From Shimia sp. SK013 (GTDB taxonomy: Bacteria; Pseudomonadota; Alphaproteobacteria; Rhodobacterales; Rhodobacteraceae), in the NCBI RefSeq assembly GCF_001292625.1, contig NZ_LAJH01000009.1, positions 806,001 to 870,000 of the forward strand: a stretch of 64,000 nt of DNA, written 5' to 3'. The notes under the pieces were generated by a model, which was not told the origin of the DNA, did not search any database, and saw nothing but the letters and a program-made list of their open reading frames with translations. Shown here in pieces: positions 45,023 to 52,356 of the stretch (the stretch's first letter is position 1; every line of letters starts with the position of its first letter). Made by a program: the position numbers and the translations under genes.

Positions 45023-45064
45023 ATGATACTTTTAGGTATCATATAAAAGATACCAAATGGTATC
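45023..45064. promoter_or_regulatory. Two inverted repeats, candidate ArsR operators
   Basis: ATGATAC-N6-GTATCAT at 45023-45042 and GATACCA-AA-TGGTATC at 45049-45064; centres are 24 bases apart. Both share GATAC/GTATC arms. They lie 17-58 bases before the first gene of an operon that encodes an ArsR-type repressor, with TATAAAA between them as a possible -10 element. Confidence 0.6.
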
Positions 45065-45080
45065 ACTTCAGGAGATCAGA

Positions 45081-45524
45081 ATGCCGCTCAAAACCCAGAG
45101 TACCGACGCAAACTACTGTGCCACGATTTCGGTTCCGACCGACGTCGCAACCGCACGCGCCGCGATATTTGACGACATGCACATCTGGTGGACCAATCGC
45201 GCCGAGCGCACGCCATCTGGCGTGACGGTTCGGTTCAACAACAGCCATGCCAGCTTTGCTTTTGACGCTGAAAATCCCCTGACATGGCTGTGCACCGACG
45301 CGCATATGATCATCAACGATTATGATCCGGCCGAATGGATTGGCACGCGCTTGCGATGGGGCATCACCCAAACACAAACCGGGTGCGACATCACGCTGGA
45401 ACATGTGGGGCTGAACGCCAATCTCGCCTGCCTCGATGTCTGCACCCGCGGCTGGGAAAGCTTCTTTGAAGCCAGCCTCAAAGCACATTTGTCCGGCGGC
45501 ACCCCTGCCCCCGAAACCAAGTAA
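45081..45524 (+). CDS. SRPBCC (AHSA1-like) domain protein
   Basis: A 147-residue protein with the START-like/SRPBCC fold; visible parts are ISVPTDVATARAAIFDDMHIWW and the C-terminal amphipathic helix RGWESFFEASLKAHL. Such proteins bind hydrophobic ligands or act as Hsp90 activators. AGGAG stands 7 bases before the ATG. First gene of a three-gene operon with an ArsR-type regulator and a second SRPBCC protein; ligand unknown. Confidence 0.82.
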   Translation: MPLKTQSTDANYCATISVPTDVATARAAIFDDMHIWWTNRAERTPSGVTVRFNNSHASFAFDAENPLTWLCTDAHMIINDYDPAEWIGTRLRWGITQTQTGCDITLEHVGLNANLACLDVCTRGWESFFEASLKAHLSGGTPAPETK

Positions 45525-45536
45525 CCGGAGCCCAAA

Positions 45537-45881
45537 ATGCCGCCAAACCTACAACCCGTGTTCCGCGCCCTAGGCGACCCAACCCGCCGCGATATCCTGC
45601 GCATGTTGGGACAGGAACCAATGACCATTGCCGAAGTATCAGAGCACTTCGACATGACCCGCGCCGCCGTCAAAAAGCATCTGGTGATGCTGTCTGATGG
45701 CGGGTTGATCGACGTGAAACCCCGCGGACGGGAAAAAGTGAATTCCCTCAACGCGGCCGCGCTGAAACCGGTTTTTGACTGGCTCAGCTGGTTCGACAAA
45801 TTCTGGGACGACCGCCTCGACGCTTTGAAAACTGCCATTGAAAAGGATCAATCACATGACACTGGACGCCACAATGACTGA
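45537..45881 (+). CDS. ArsR-family winged-helix repressor
   Basis: A 114-residue transcription factor with a winged helix: RALGDPTRRDILRMLGQEPMTIAEVSEHFDMTRAAVKKHLVMLSDGGLIDVKPRGREK. It lacks the CxC metal site of ArsR itself, as in the subgroup paired with AHSA1/SRPBCC proteins. It starts 12 bases after the first SRPBCC gene and overlaps the second by 26 bases. Autoregulation through the upstream inverted repeats is likely. Confidence 0.92.
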   Translation: MPPNLQPVFRALGDPTRRDILRMLGQEPMTIAEVSEHFDMTRAAVKKHLVMLSDGGLIDVKPRGREKVNSLNAAALKPVFDWLSWFDKFWDDRLDALKTAIEKDQSHDTGRHND

Positions 45882-46293
45882 ACTATCGCTCGACACCACC
45901 ATTCGCAAATCCGTCTTTCTGGCCGCGCCCAAAGCCCGGGTGTGGGACTTTCTGACCAAGGCCGATCTGCTCGGAAACTGGTTTCACCCTGCTGATGCCG
46001 ACTTGACCGAGGGCGAGGGCTACATGCTGCGCTCGCAAAAAGACGGCGACAAGATGTGTTGGGGCAAAGTCGAAGAGGCCAAGCCGCACGACTATATGAA
46101 ATGGACATTTACCGTCGGTCCGATGGAGGGCGCGATGACAACCGTGGAATGGCATCTGCACGAGGCACCAGGCGGCACGCGCTTGTCGCTGGTGCACAGC
46201 GGGCTGCCAAAAAATGTGGACGCATTCGGACTTGTGATGGCACTCGACAAGGGTTGGCACGGGTTCCTGTCAAATCTGCACGGCATGGAATGA
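45856..46293 (+). CDS. SRPBCC (AHSA1-like) domain protein, second copy
   Basis: A 145-residue SRPBCC protein: SVFLAAPKARVWDFLTKADLLGNWFHPADADL, KWTFTVGPMEGAMTTVEWHLHEAPGGTRLSLVHSGL, and a C-terminal helix DKGWHGFLSNLHGM. The DFLTKADLLGNWF start is characteristic of AHSA1-like proteins. The ATG at 45856 has AAGGA 10 bases upstream and overlaps the ArsR gene by 26 bases, consistent with coupling. The next gene is convergent, 10 bases away. Confidence 0.88.
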   Translation: MTLDATMTELSLDTTIRKSVFLAAPKARVWDFLTKADLLGNWFHPADADLTEGEGYMLRSQKDGDKMCWGKVEEAKPHDYMKWTFTVGPMEGAMTTVEWHLHEAPGGTRLSLVHSGLPKNVDAFGLVMALDKGWHGFLSNLHGME

Positions 46294-46303
46294 CCGGTTT
46301 GCG

Positions 46304-46639
46304 TCAGCGGTGGACATCCCGCTGGCGCACGTGGCGCTCTGGTGTGATTTTCACCGGCACAGCCTCTGTGAGTTCAACCGACAGCGCATCGCGATTGCCG
46401 CCACCCGGCCTGTCGTCATCACGCGCCAAGCGCATGATCGAGATGCCAAACTGCACGCCGGCAAAAACAATCCCATTGAGAAACCACAACATCAAGAGCG
46501 CGACATAGCCGCCGGATGTGTTGGTAATCAAATGGGCGAGATTGGCCACATTGGCCCACAAAAGCAGCGCGACAAACCCAGCAGAGAGTGCAAAACCAAT
46601 CAAGACTTGAGTGATATAAAGTCGAATGAGCTTTGGCAC
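46304..46639 (-). CDS. Small membrane protein of unknown function
   Basis: A 111-residue protein with two transmembrane helices (about 8-30 and 42-68) and a hydrophilic, Arg-rich C-terminal tail (GGGNRDALSVELTEAVPVKIT). No family recognised. It lies alone between the convergent SRPBCC gene and nusB. Confidence 0.65.
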   Translation of the reverse strand: MPKLIRLYITQVLIGFALSAGFVALLLWANVANLAHLITNTSGGYVALLMLWFLNGIVFAGVQFGISIMRLARDDDRPGGGNRDALSVELTEAVPVKITPERHVRQRDVHR

Positions 46640-46727
46640 GACGGCCCCCTTTCCCTCAGGAAAGTCTACGCCCTAATCGAAACTGAACAAAATCACTTCG
46701 CCGCGACAAAGCCGCGCGGCGACATGT

Positions 46728-47198
46728 TCAGAACGCTTCGGGTCTGGCCTCACGCGCCATATGATCCAGCACAGCATTCACGAACTTAGGTTCTTTGCCT
46801 TCGGGAAAGAATGCAGTCGCGATGGCCACATATTCCGAAATCACCACTTTGGGCGGCGTGGTGCTTTGCACCAATTCGGCGCCTGAGGCGCGGAACAAGG
46901 CACGCAAAGTTGGATCAATGCGATCAATCGGCCAAGCTGTCGCCAACGCGCGGTCGGTCATCTGATCAATTTGCGCCTGATAGTTAACCGCATCGCCAAG
47001 GGTTTTTACAAACAGATCGTGGTCGCCCTCGATCATGTCAGAAGCATCGTCAACCGCGGCGCCAAACCGGTGATCCAGAAACTCGACACGCACCTGCTCC
47101 ACGGTCTGGCTGGAGGCTTCCATCTGAAACAGCGCCTGCACCGCATAAAGGCGGGAAGCGGATTTCATTTTGCGTTTCTGGTTGCCGGAAAGGGTCAT
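46728..47198 (-). CDS. nusB: Transcription antitermination factor NusB
   Basis: RNA-binding factor that with NusE (S10) supports rRNA antitermination. The 156-residue helical protein shows SASRLYAVQALFQMEASSQTV and IDPTLRALFRASGAEL, then VVISEYVAIATAFFPEGKEPKFVNAVLDHMARE, all typical. Its start overlaps the ribH stop by 4 bases, the common ribH-nusB pairing. Confidence 0.95.
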   Translation of the reverse strand: MTLSGNQKRKMKSASRLYAVQALFQMEASSQTVEQVRVEFLDHRFGAAVDDASDMIEGDHDLFVKTLGDAVNYQAQIDQMTDRALATAWPIDRIDPTLRALFRASGAELVQSTTPPKVVISEYVAIATAFFPEGKEPKFVNAVLDHMAREARPEAF

Positions 47199-47746
47199 GC
47201 GGTTGGATTGTCCTTGAGTTCACCAGCGAGCTTGTATTCCTCAGAATCCGGCAGAAACCCGACTCCTTTTCGCTGAGCGCCCCACTTACGGCCCAACGCA
47301 ATAAGATGCAAGGCCGCAGCCGCCGCGCCGCCACCTTTGTTCTGGTCCGCCGGATCTGCGCGCACTTCGGCCTGTTTGCGGTTTTCCACAGTCAGGATTC
47401 CGTTGCCAATGCACAGTCCTTGAAGACCAAGCAACTGGATAGCTCGACTGCTGTCGTTGCAGACGGTTTCATAATGCGTGGTTTCACCGCGAATGACGCA
47501 GCCAAGCGCAACGTAGCCGTCAAAATTGGACATGCGTTCCGCAATACCAATGGCGGTCGGGATTTCCAACGCACCGGGAACTTGAACAACCTCATAGGAA
47601 CCGCCAGCAGCTTCGATTTCAGCCACGGCTCCGGCCAGCATATTGTCGGCGATGTCTTTGTAGTAAGGCGACATAACGATGGCGAGCTTGACCGGCTTGT
47701 CAAATTCCGCACGCGGCATGATGTAGTGTTTTTCGGCACCGGCCAT
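47195..47746 (-). CDS. ribH: 6,7-dimethyl-8-ribityllumazine synthase
   Basis: Condenses 3,4-dihydroxy-2-butanone-4-phosphate with the pyrimidine to lumazine in riboflavin synthesis. Over 183 residues: KLAIVMSPYYKDIADNMLAGA, PGALEIPTAI, LGCVIRGETTHYETVCNDSSRAI, and VENRKQAEVRA are the family motifs, with the catalytic His in TTHYE. It starts 3 bases after ribB and overlaps nusB by 4. Confidence 0.96.
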   Translation of the reverse strand: MAGAEKHYIMPRAEFDKPVKLAIVMSPYYKDIADNMLAGAVAEIEAAGGSYEVVQVPGALEIPTAIGIAERMSNFDGYVALGCVIRGETTHYETVCNDSSRAIQLLGLQGLCIGNGILTVENRKQAEVRADPADQNKGGGAAAAALHLIALGRKWGAQRKGVGFLPDSEEYKLAGELKDNPTA

Positions 47747-47749
47747 GAC

Positions 47750-48871
47750 TTATCCTTCCGACAAAATCGGGCGTGTGCCCACAATAGAAAGCCCGTAAGC
47801 GTCCAACCCGAGATACTTTGTCTGCGGGCTGTCCGTCAGCAAAATCAGCTCTGTTGCGCCGAGGTTGGACAAAATTTGTGCGCCCAAACCGGTGCGCTTG
47901 ACCGTGCGGGGGCCTTCATCCTCGTCGGCATAGAGGCTGTGGCGCGGCTCACGGAACAGGCAAATCGCGCCCCGGCCCTCGGCCGCGATCTTTTCCATCG
48001 CAGCGGGCAATTCGCGGGTTGATTTTGGGCCCAACCCCAAAATGTCGCTGGCTTCGTGCATGGCGTGCGTACGCACCAAAACCGGCGCGTCTGTTGTGAT
48101 GTCACCTTTGATCATCACCACATGTTCTACGCCGTGAATCTGGTCCGTGAAAATCCGCATATCCCAATCACCGCCGTACTCGGAGGCCACGGTTTCGCGT
48201 TTGGTTTCGACCACTTCGTTGTCGTTGCGGGATCGATACGTGATCAGGTCACTGATCGTGCCGATCTTGAGGTCGTGCTTTTTGGCAAACGCCACCAGTT
48301 CCGGCAGACGCGACATGGTACCGTCCTCGTTCATGATCTCGCAGATCACAGCGCTCGGGTGGCAGCCCGCCAGTCGGGAAATATCGACAGAGGCTTCGGT
48401 ATGGCCTGCACGCACCAACACGCCGCCCCGTTTGGCACGCAGCGGAAAGACATGGCCCGGTGTGGCAAGACTGGCCATTGTGTTTTGTTCGTTGATCGCA
48501 GTCGCGATGGTCAGCGCACGATCGCCCGCCGAGATCCCAGTGCTGACGCCTTCCCGCGCTTCAATCGAAACAGTGAAGGCCGTTTCATGGCGAGACGAGT
48601 TGTTCACCGCCATCATCGGCAATCCGAGACGGTCAATACGCTCGGCAGTCATCGGCAGGCATATCAATCCGCGACCATAGAGGGCCATAAAGTTAACCGC
48701 ATCCGCATCGGCAAATTCGGCCGGAATGATCAGGTCACCTTCGTTCTCGCGATCTTCGTGATCCACAAGAATATACATTTTGCCAGCGCGCGCGTCGGCA
48801 ATGATGTCTTCAATGGGGCTGATGGCGTCGCGCAGGCTTTGCTCAACGGGGCCAGGATTTTCAAAGGACAT
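47750..48871 (-). CDS. ribB: 3,4-dihydroxy-2-butanone-4-phosphate synthase with a degenerate GTP-cyclohydrolase-II-like C-terminus
   Basis: Residues ~1-210 are RibB: DHEDRENEGDLIIPAEFA with the acidic metal site and RAGHTEASVDISRLAG with the active-site His. Residues ~215-373 match the RibA (cyclohydrolase II) fold, but the stretch after VLVRTHAMHEASDILG lacks the Cys triad for zinc and about 30 residues, so GTP cyclohydrolase activity is unlikely. The start is the ATG at 48871. Such half-active RibBA relatives are found in Alphaproteobacteria. It is followed 3 bases on by ribH. No FMN riboswitch was seen upstream. Confidence 0.93.
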   Translation of the reverse strand: MSFENPGPVEQSLRDAISPIEDIIADARAGKMYILVDHEDRENEGDLIIPAEFADADAVNFMALYGRGLICLPMTAERIDRLGLPMMAVNNSSRHETAFTVSIEAREGVSTGISAGDRALTIATAINEQNTMASLATPGHVFPLRAKRGGVLVRAGHTEASVDISRLAGCHPSAVICEIMNEDGTMSRLPELVAFAKKHDLKIGTISDLITYRSRNDNEVVETKRETVASEYGGDWDMRIFTDQIHGVEHVVMIKGDITTDAPVLVRTHAMHEASDILGLGPKSTRELPAAMEKIAAEGRGAICLFREPRHSLYADEDEGPRTVKRTGLGAQILSNLGATELILLTDSPQTKYLGLDAYGLSIVGTRPILSEG

Positions 48872-49063
48872 GGGCAGTCTCCGTCTGTTGCCGCTCAGAT
48901 AGACCATGCCCGCCACGATTGCCAGTGCGCGCGCGACGGGATTTTGTTCAAAAACGCAAAGACTCTGCGCGATTGTGCGGCTCTGCGCGGAGATCCTCCC
49001 ACCATCTTTGGCCTTCCTTCAGAAGGGCCGCAGATGTTGGGCCCGGCTCAGCTGTCGCTGAGC

Positions 49064-49654
49064 CTAGCCGCCCATTTCCGCCAGACGCGCCACATAGCGG
49101 GCCAGCGTATCAATCTCCAGGTTGATGCCGTCACCAACCTTGGCCTGCCCCCATGTGGTGACTTCTTTGGTGTGTGGAATGATGTTGATGCCAAAGTCAC
49201 AACCATCGACCTCGTTCACCGTAAGCGACGTGCCGTTCAGCGCCACAGACCCCTTGGGGGCGATAAACTTGGCCAGTGTCTCAGGCGCACGGAATGTAAA
49301 CCGCGTGCTGTCACCTTCGTCTCGCATCGCAACCAGTTGCGCCACGCCATCCACGTGACCGGACACGATGTGGCCGCCCAACTCGTCTCCCACCTTGAGC
49401 GCGCGTTCAAGATTGACGGCTTTGCCTTCAACCCAGCTCCCGAGATTGGTCTTGGAAACTGTTTCAGCGCTGATTTCGACGTCGTACCAATCAGGGCCCA
49501 ACTCCACGACTGTCAGGCACACGCCGTCGCTGGCAATCGACGCACCCAGATCGATACCTGCGGTGTCGTAACCTGTGCCAATGCGCGCCCGCAGGTCTCC
49601 GCGTTTCTCCAGCGCACGTATCTCGCCGATGTCAGTGATGATTCCCGTGAACAT
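49064..49654 (-). CDS. ribE: Riboflavin synthase alpha subunit
   Basis: Converts two lumazines to riboflavin. The 196-residue protein starts MFTGIITDIGEIRALEKRGD, the classic N-terminus, and has two lumazine-binding halves with CLTVVELGPDWYDVEISAET and, in the second, LNGTSLTVNEVDGCDFGINI. The frame extends to 49741 but the ATG at 49654 is the family start. A stem GGCTCAG/CTGAGCC follows the stop. About 190 bases separate it from ribB. Confidence 0.95.
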   Translation of the reverse strand: MFTGIITDIGEIRALEKRGDLRARIGTGYDTAGIDLGASIASDGVCLTVVELGPDWYDVEISAETVSKTNLGSWVEGKAVNLERALKVGDELGGHIVSGHVDGVAQLVAMRDEGDSTRFTFRAPETLAKFIAPKGSVALNGTSLTVNEVDGCDFGINIIPHTKEVTTWGQAKVGDGINLEIDTLARYVARLAEMGG

Positions 49655-49815
49655 AGGGGCTCCTCGGATTAACTTTTTTGTCCCGAACAGACCTACGCGC
49701 GCCGCCCCAAGGACACAACCCATCCCCAGATCACGGCACACCGCGTGAAATGCCCTAATTTTGCCGCACCGGATGACTAACGTATGCTTTCAAATTGATC
49801 TATAACAGCAGCCTA

Positions 49816-51108
49816 ATGACCTCAGAACACGACACAAAACGCGTATTTCTGTTCCTGCAAGGACCGCATGGCCCGTTTTTCCGCAGGCTCGCCCGGATGC
49901 TGCAACGCTCCGGCGCGGACGTGTGGCGCGTTGGCTTTAACGCCGGCGACAGCGTCTTTTGGCCCAACCGCGCGACCTTCCTGCCATACCGTGGCACGCT
50001 TGAAGCATGGCAGGCACATTTCCGCGAACTGGCCGCTGACAAAGGCATCACAGATATTGTGCTTTACGGAGACGTGCGCCCGATACACGCCCAAGCGATT
50101 GCTGCCGCCAAGGACATGGGGCTTGGCATCCACGTCTTTGAAGAAGGGTACTTGCGCCCATACTGGGTGACCTATGAGCGTGGCGGATCCAACGGCCATT
50201 CTCGCCTGATGTCGATGTCGATCCCGCAGATGCAAGACGCGCTGGACGGCGCCGATCTTGAAACGCCAATGCCACCTGGTCATTGGGGCGACATGCGCCA
50301 GCACGTGTTTTACGGCGCGCTCTACCATTTCTTTGTGATGTTCGCGAACCGGCGGTATCGCAACTTTCGCCCACACCGCGCGCTCAGCGTGGCTCAGGAA
50401 TTCCAGCTTTATATAAAACGTCTGGTCCTGATGCCGTTTCTGGCCATCGATCGACGGATCTCGACGTTGCGAATCCGGTTTGGCGGGTTTCCGTACCATC
50501 TTGCTTTGCTGCAACTGGAACACGACAGCAGCTTTCAGCAGCACTCGCCTTTTGACAGCATGACCGATTTTCTTGCCCTTGTGATCGAAAACTTCGCGCA
50601 AGGCGCACCCAAGCACCATCATTTGGTGTTCAAAGCCCACCCGCTTGAGGACGGGCGGGCGCCGCTGCGGCGCGAAATCAAGAAACTGGCACGTGAACAT
50701 GGCGTCACCGGTCGCGTCCATTGGGTGCGCGGCGGCAAGCTGGCGCAGCTTTTGAACGACGCGCGCACGGCTGTAACAGTGAACTCTACGGCCGCGCAAC
50801 AGGTGCTTTGGCGCGGTATTCCGCTCAAAGTGTTTGGCGATGCGGTCTACAATCAGCCCGAGTTTGTCAGCACCCAGCCTCTTTCGGATTTCTTTGCAGG
50901 TGCGGGGCGTCCAGACAATCAGGCATACAAGGTCTTTCGCCGCTATTTGCTGGAAACCAGCCAAGTTGCCGGCGGATTTTACTCCTCGGGTGGGCGACGT
51001 CAGCTGCTTCGACAAGTTGTCGACATGATGCTCTCCCCCCATGATCCATACGAAGCCCTTGACGCGGGAACAGCGGCACCAAGGCAACAGTTGCGGCTTG
51101 TGAAGTAG
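49816..51108 (+). CDS. kpsS: Capsular polysaccharide export protein KpsS-like (Kdo transferase)
   Basis: A 430-residue cytoplasmic protein of the capsule synthase family; KpsS adds the first Kdo of the glycolipid primer for group 2 capsules. Seen: VFLFLQGPHGPFFRRLARMLQ, EEGYLRPYWVTYERGGSNGHS, HHLVFKAHPLEDGR and VTVNSTAAQQVLWRGIPLKVFGDAVYNQPEFV. The start is uncertain because no good ribosome site precedes 49816. First gene of a plus-strand island set between ribE and ribD. Confidence 0.92.
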   Translation: MTSEHDTKRVFLFLQGPHGPFFRRLARMLQRSGADVWRVGFNAGDSVFWPNRATFLPYRGTLEAWQAHFRELAADKGITDIVLYGDVRPIHAQAIAAAKDMGLGIHVFEEGYLRPYWVTYERGGSNGHSRLMSMSIPQMQDALDGADLETPMPPGHWGDMRQHVFYGALYHFFVMFANRRYRNFRPHRALSVAQEFQLYIKRLVLMPFLAIDRRISTLRIRFGGFPYHLALLQLEHDSSFQQHSPFDSMTDFLALVIENFAQGAPKHHHLVFKAHPLEDGRAPLRREIKKLAREHGVTGRVHWVRGGKLAQLLNDARTAVTVNSTAAQQVLWRGIPLKVFGDAVYNQPEFVSTQPLSDFFAGAGRPDNQAYKVFRRYLLETSQVAGGFYSSGGRRQLLRQVVDMMLSPHDPYEALDAGTAAPRQQLRLVK

Positions 51109-51204
51109 AGCCCACAAGGTCTAGCGCTGGATTTTTGGTTTGGATTCCGCTAAGTTGCAGTCAAAACCTGAGGCAGAATAAAAACAGGTCGAGGAGACCG
51201 AGCA

Positions 51205-52341
51205 GTGAAATCCTTAGAAACACGATGGGCGAAGTCCGTCGCGGTCCTTGCGGTTACAGCAATGATCGCGTCCTGCTCTATCATTCCGCGTCCCGGTCCC
51301 AACAAGCGCGAAATCTACGCGGGATCTGTGCAAAAAGAAGGCGACGCATTTGTTGTGGCCGTAAATGATCGCGTCACGCGGGCCACCGCGGTGGTGCCGG
51401 CACTTGGGTTTGACGACAAATTCAAGAACGCCGGACAGCTTGGATCCGACACCATTCGTCCCGGCGATATCCTTTCGCTCACCATTTGGGAAAACGTGGA
51501 CAAGCCCCTGCTTGGTCCCGAAGGTCAGGTCGCTGCGATTCTCGAAGAAGTGCAAGTTGACGGCGCAGGGTTCATCTTTGTGCCTTATGCGGGCCGCATC
51601 CGCGCAGCTGGCAACACGCCCGAAGGCATCCGCCGCATCATTTCCGCCAAGCTCGAAGAACAGACACCTGATCCGCAGGTCGAAGTGCGCCGCGCTGCTG
51701 GCGATGGCGCCACAGTTTCGCTGGTCGGCACCGTCGGTGCCCAAGGCGTCTATCCGATCGAACGTCCCACCCGCACGTTGTCGACCATGCTGGCCCATGC
51801 CGGTGGTGTGACCATCGTGCCGGAAATTGCCCAGATCACGGTGCTGCGCAGCGGTACATCGGGCAAAATCTGGTTTCAGGATCTTTATGAGCACCCCGAA
51901 CTCGACATCGCCCTGCGTGGTGGTGACCGCATTCTTGTCGAAGAAGACACCCGCGCCTTTACCGCACTTGGCGCGACCGGCACCCAAAGCCGGGTGAGTT
52001 TCTTCACCAAAGACCTTTCTGCCATCGAGGCAATCGCACAAGTCGGCGGTTTGCTGGCCACCACCAGCGACCCCACCGGCGTTTTTGTCTTCCGCAACGA
52101 GGCCGAGCCTGTGACCAATCAAGTGTTGGGACGCAGCGATCTGAGCGGCGCGCAGCGTATGGTCTATGTGCTCGATCTGACCAAGCCCAACGGCATGTTC
52201 ATGGCGCGCGACTTTGTGATCCGCGACGGCGACACGCTTTATGTCACTGAAGCACCGATCACCACGTGGAACAAAACCATTGCCGCCATCACCGGCACGG
52301 CCACTTCGGCTGACACGCTCAGCTCGCTTGGCAGCCTCTAA
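51205..52341 (+). CDS. Outer-membrane polysaccharide export lipoprotein (OPX family)
   Basis: A 378-residue protein of the Wza/KpsD-type outer-membrane polysaccharide export family. It has a lipoprotein signal with IASC near residue 24, a polysaccharide-export motif (LGSDTIRPGDILSLTIWENV), and two SLBB-like modules (VSLVGTVGAQGVYPIERPTRTLSTMLAHAGG and the later AIEAIAQVGGLLATTSDPTGVFVFR). No KpsD-like C-terminal helix is obvious. It lies 96 bases after kpsS and 15 bases before kpsC. KpsE, KpsM and KpsT are not in the window. Confidence 0.9.
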   Translation: MKSLETRWAKSVAVLAVTAMIASCSIIPRPGPNKREIYAGSVQKEGDAFVVAVNDRVTRATAVVPALGFDDKFKNAGQLGSDTIRPGDILSLTIWENVDKPLLGPEGQVAAILEEVQVDGAGFIFVPYAGRIRAAGNTPEGIRRIISAKLEEQTPDPQVEVRRAAGDGATVSLVGTVGAQGVYPIERPTRTLSTMLAHAGGVTIVPEIAQITVLRSGTSGKIWFQDLYEHPELDIALRGGDRILVEEDTRAFTALGATGTQSRVSFFTKDLSAIEAIAQVGGLLATTSDPTGVFVFRNEAEPVTNQVLGRSDLSGAQRMVYVLDLTKPNGMFMARDFVIRDGDTLYVTEAPITTWNKTIAAITGTATSADTLSSLGSL

Positions 52342-52356
52342 GAGGCCCGCCTTGAC

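Noticed and set aside
46640-46727. Rho-independent terminator after nusB
   Set aside because: A 7-base GC stem exists but only a weak T-run (GATTTTGTT) follows, too far away to be convincing.
48872-49063. FMN riboswitch upstream of ribB
   Set aside because: The conserved RFN segments were not found on either strand; only a short hairpin after ribE is visible.
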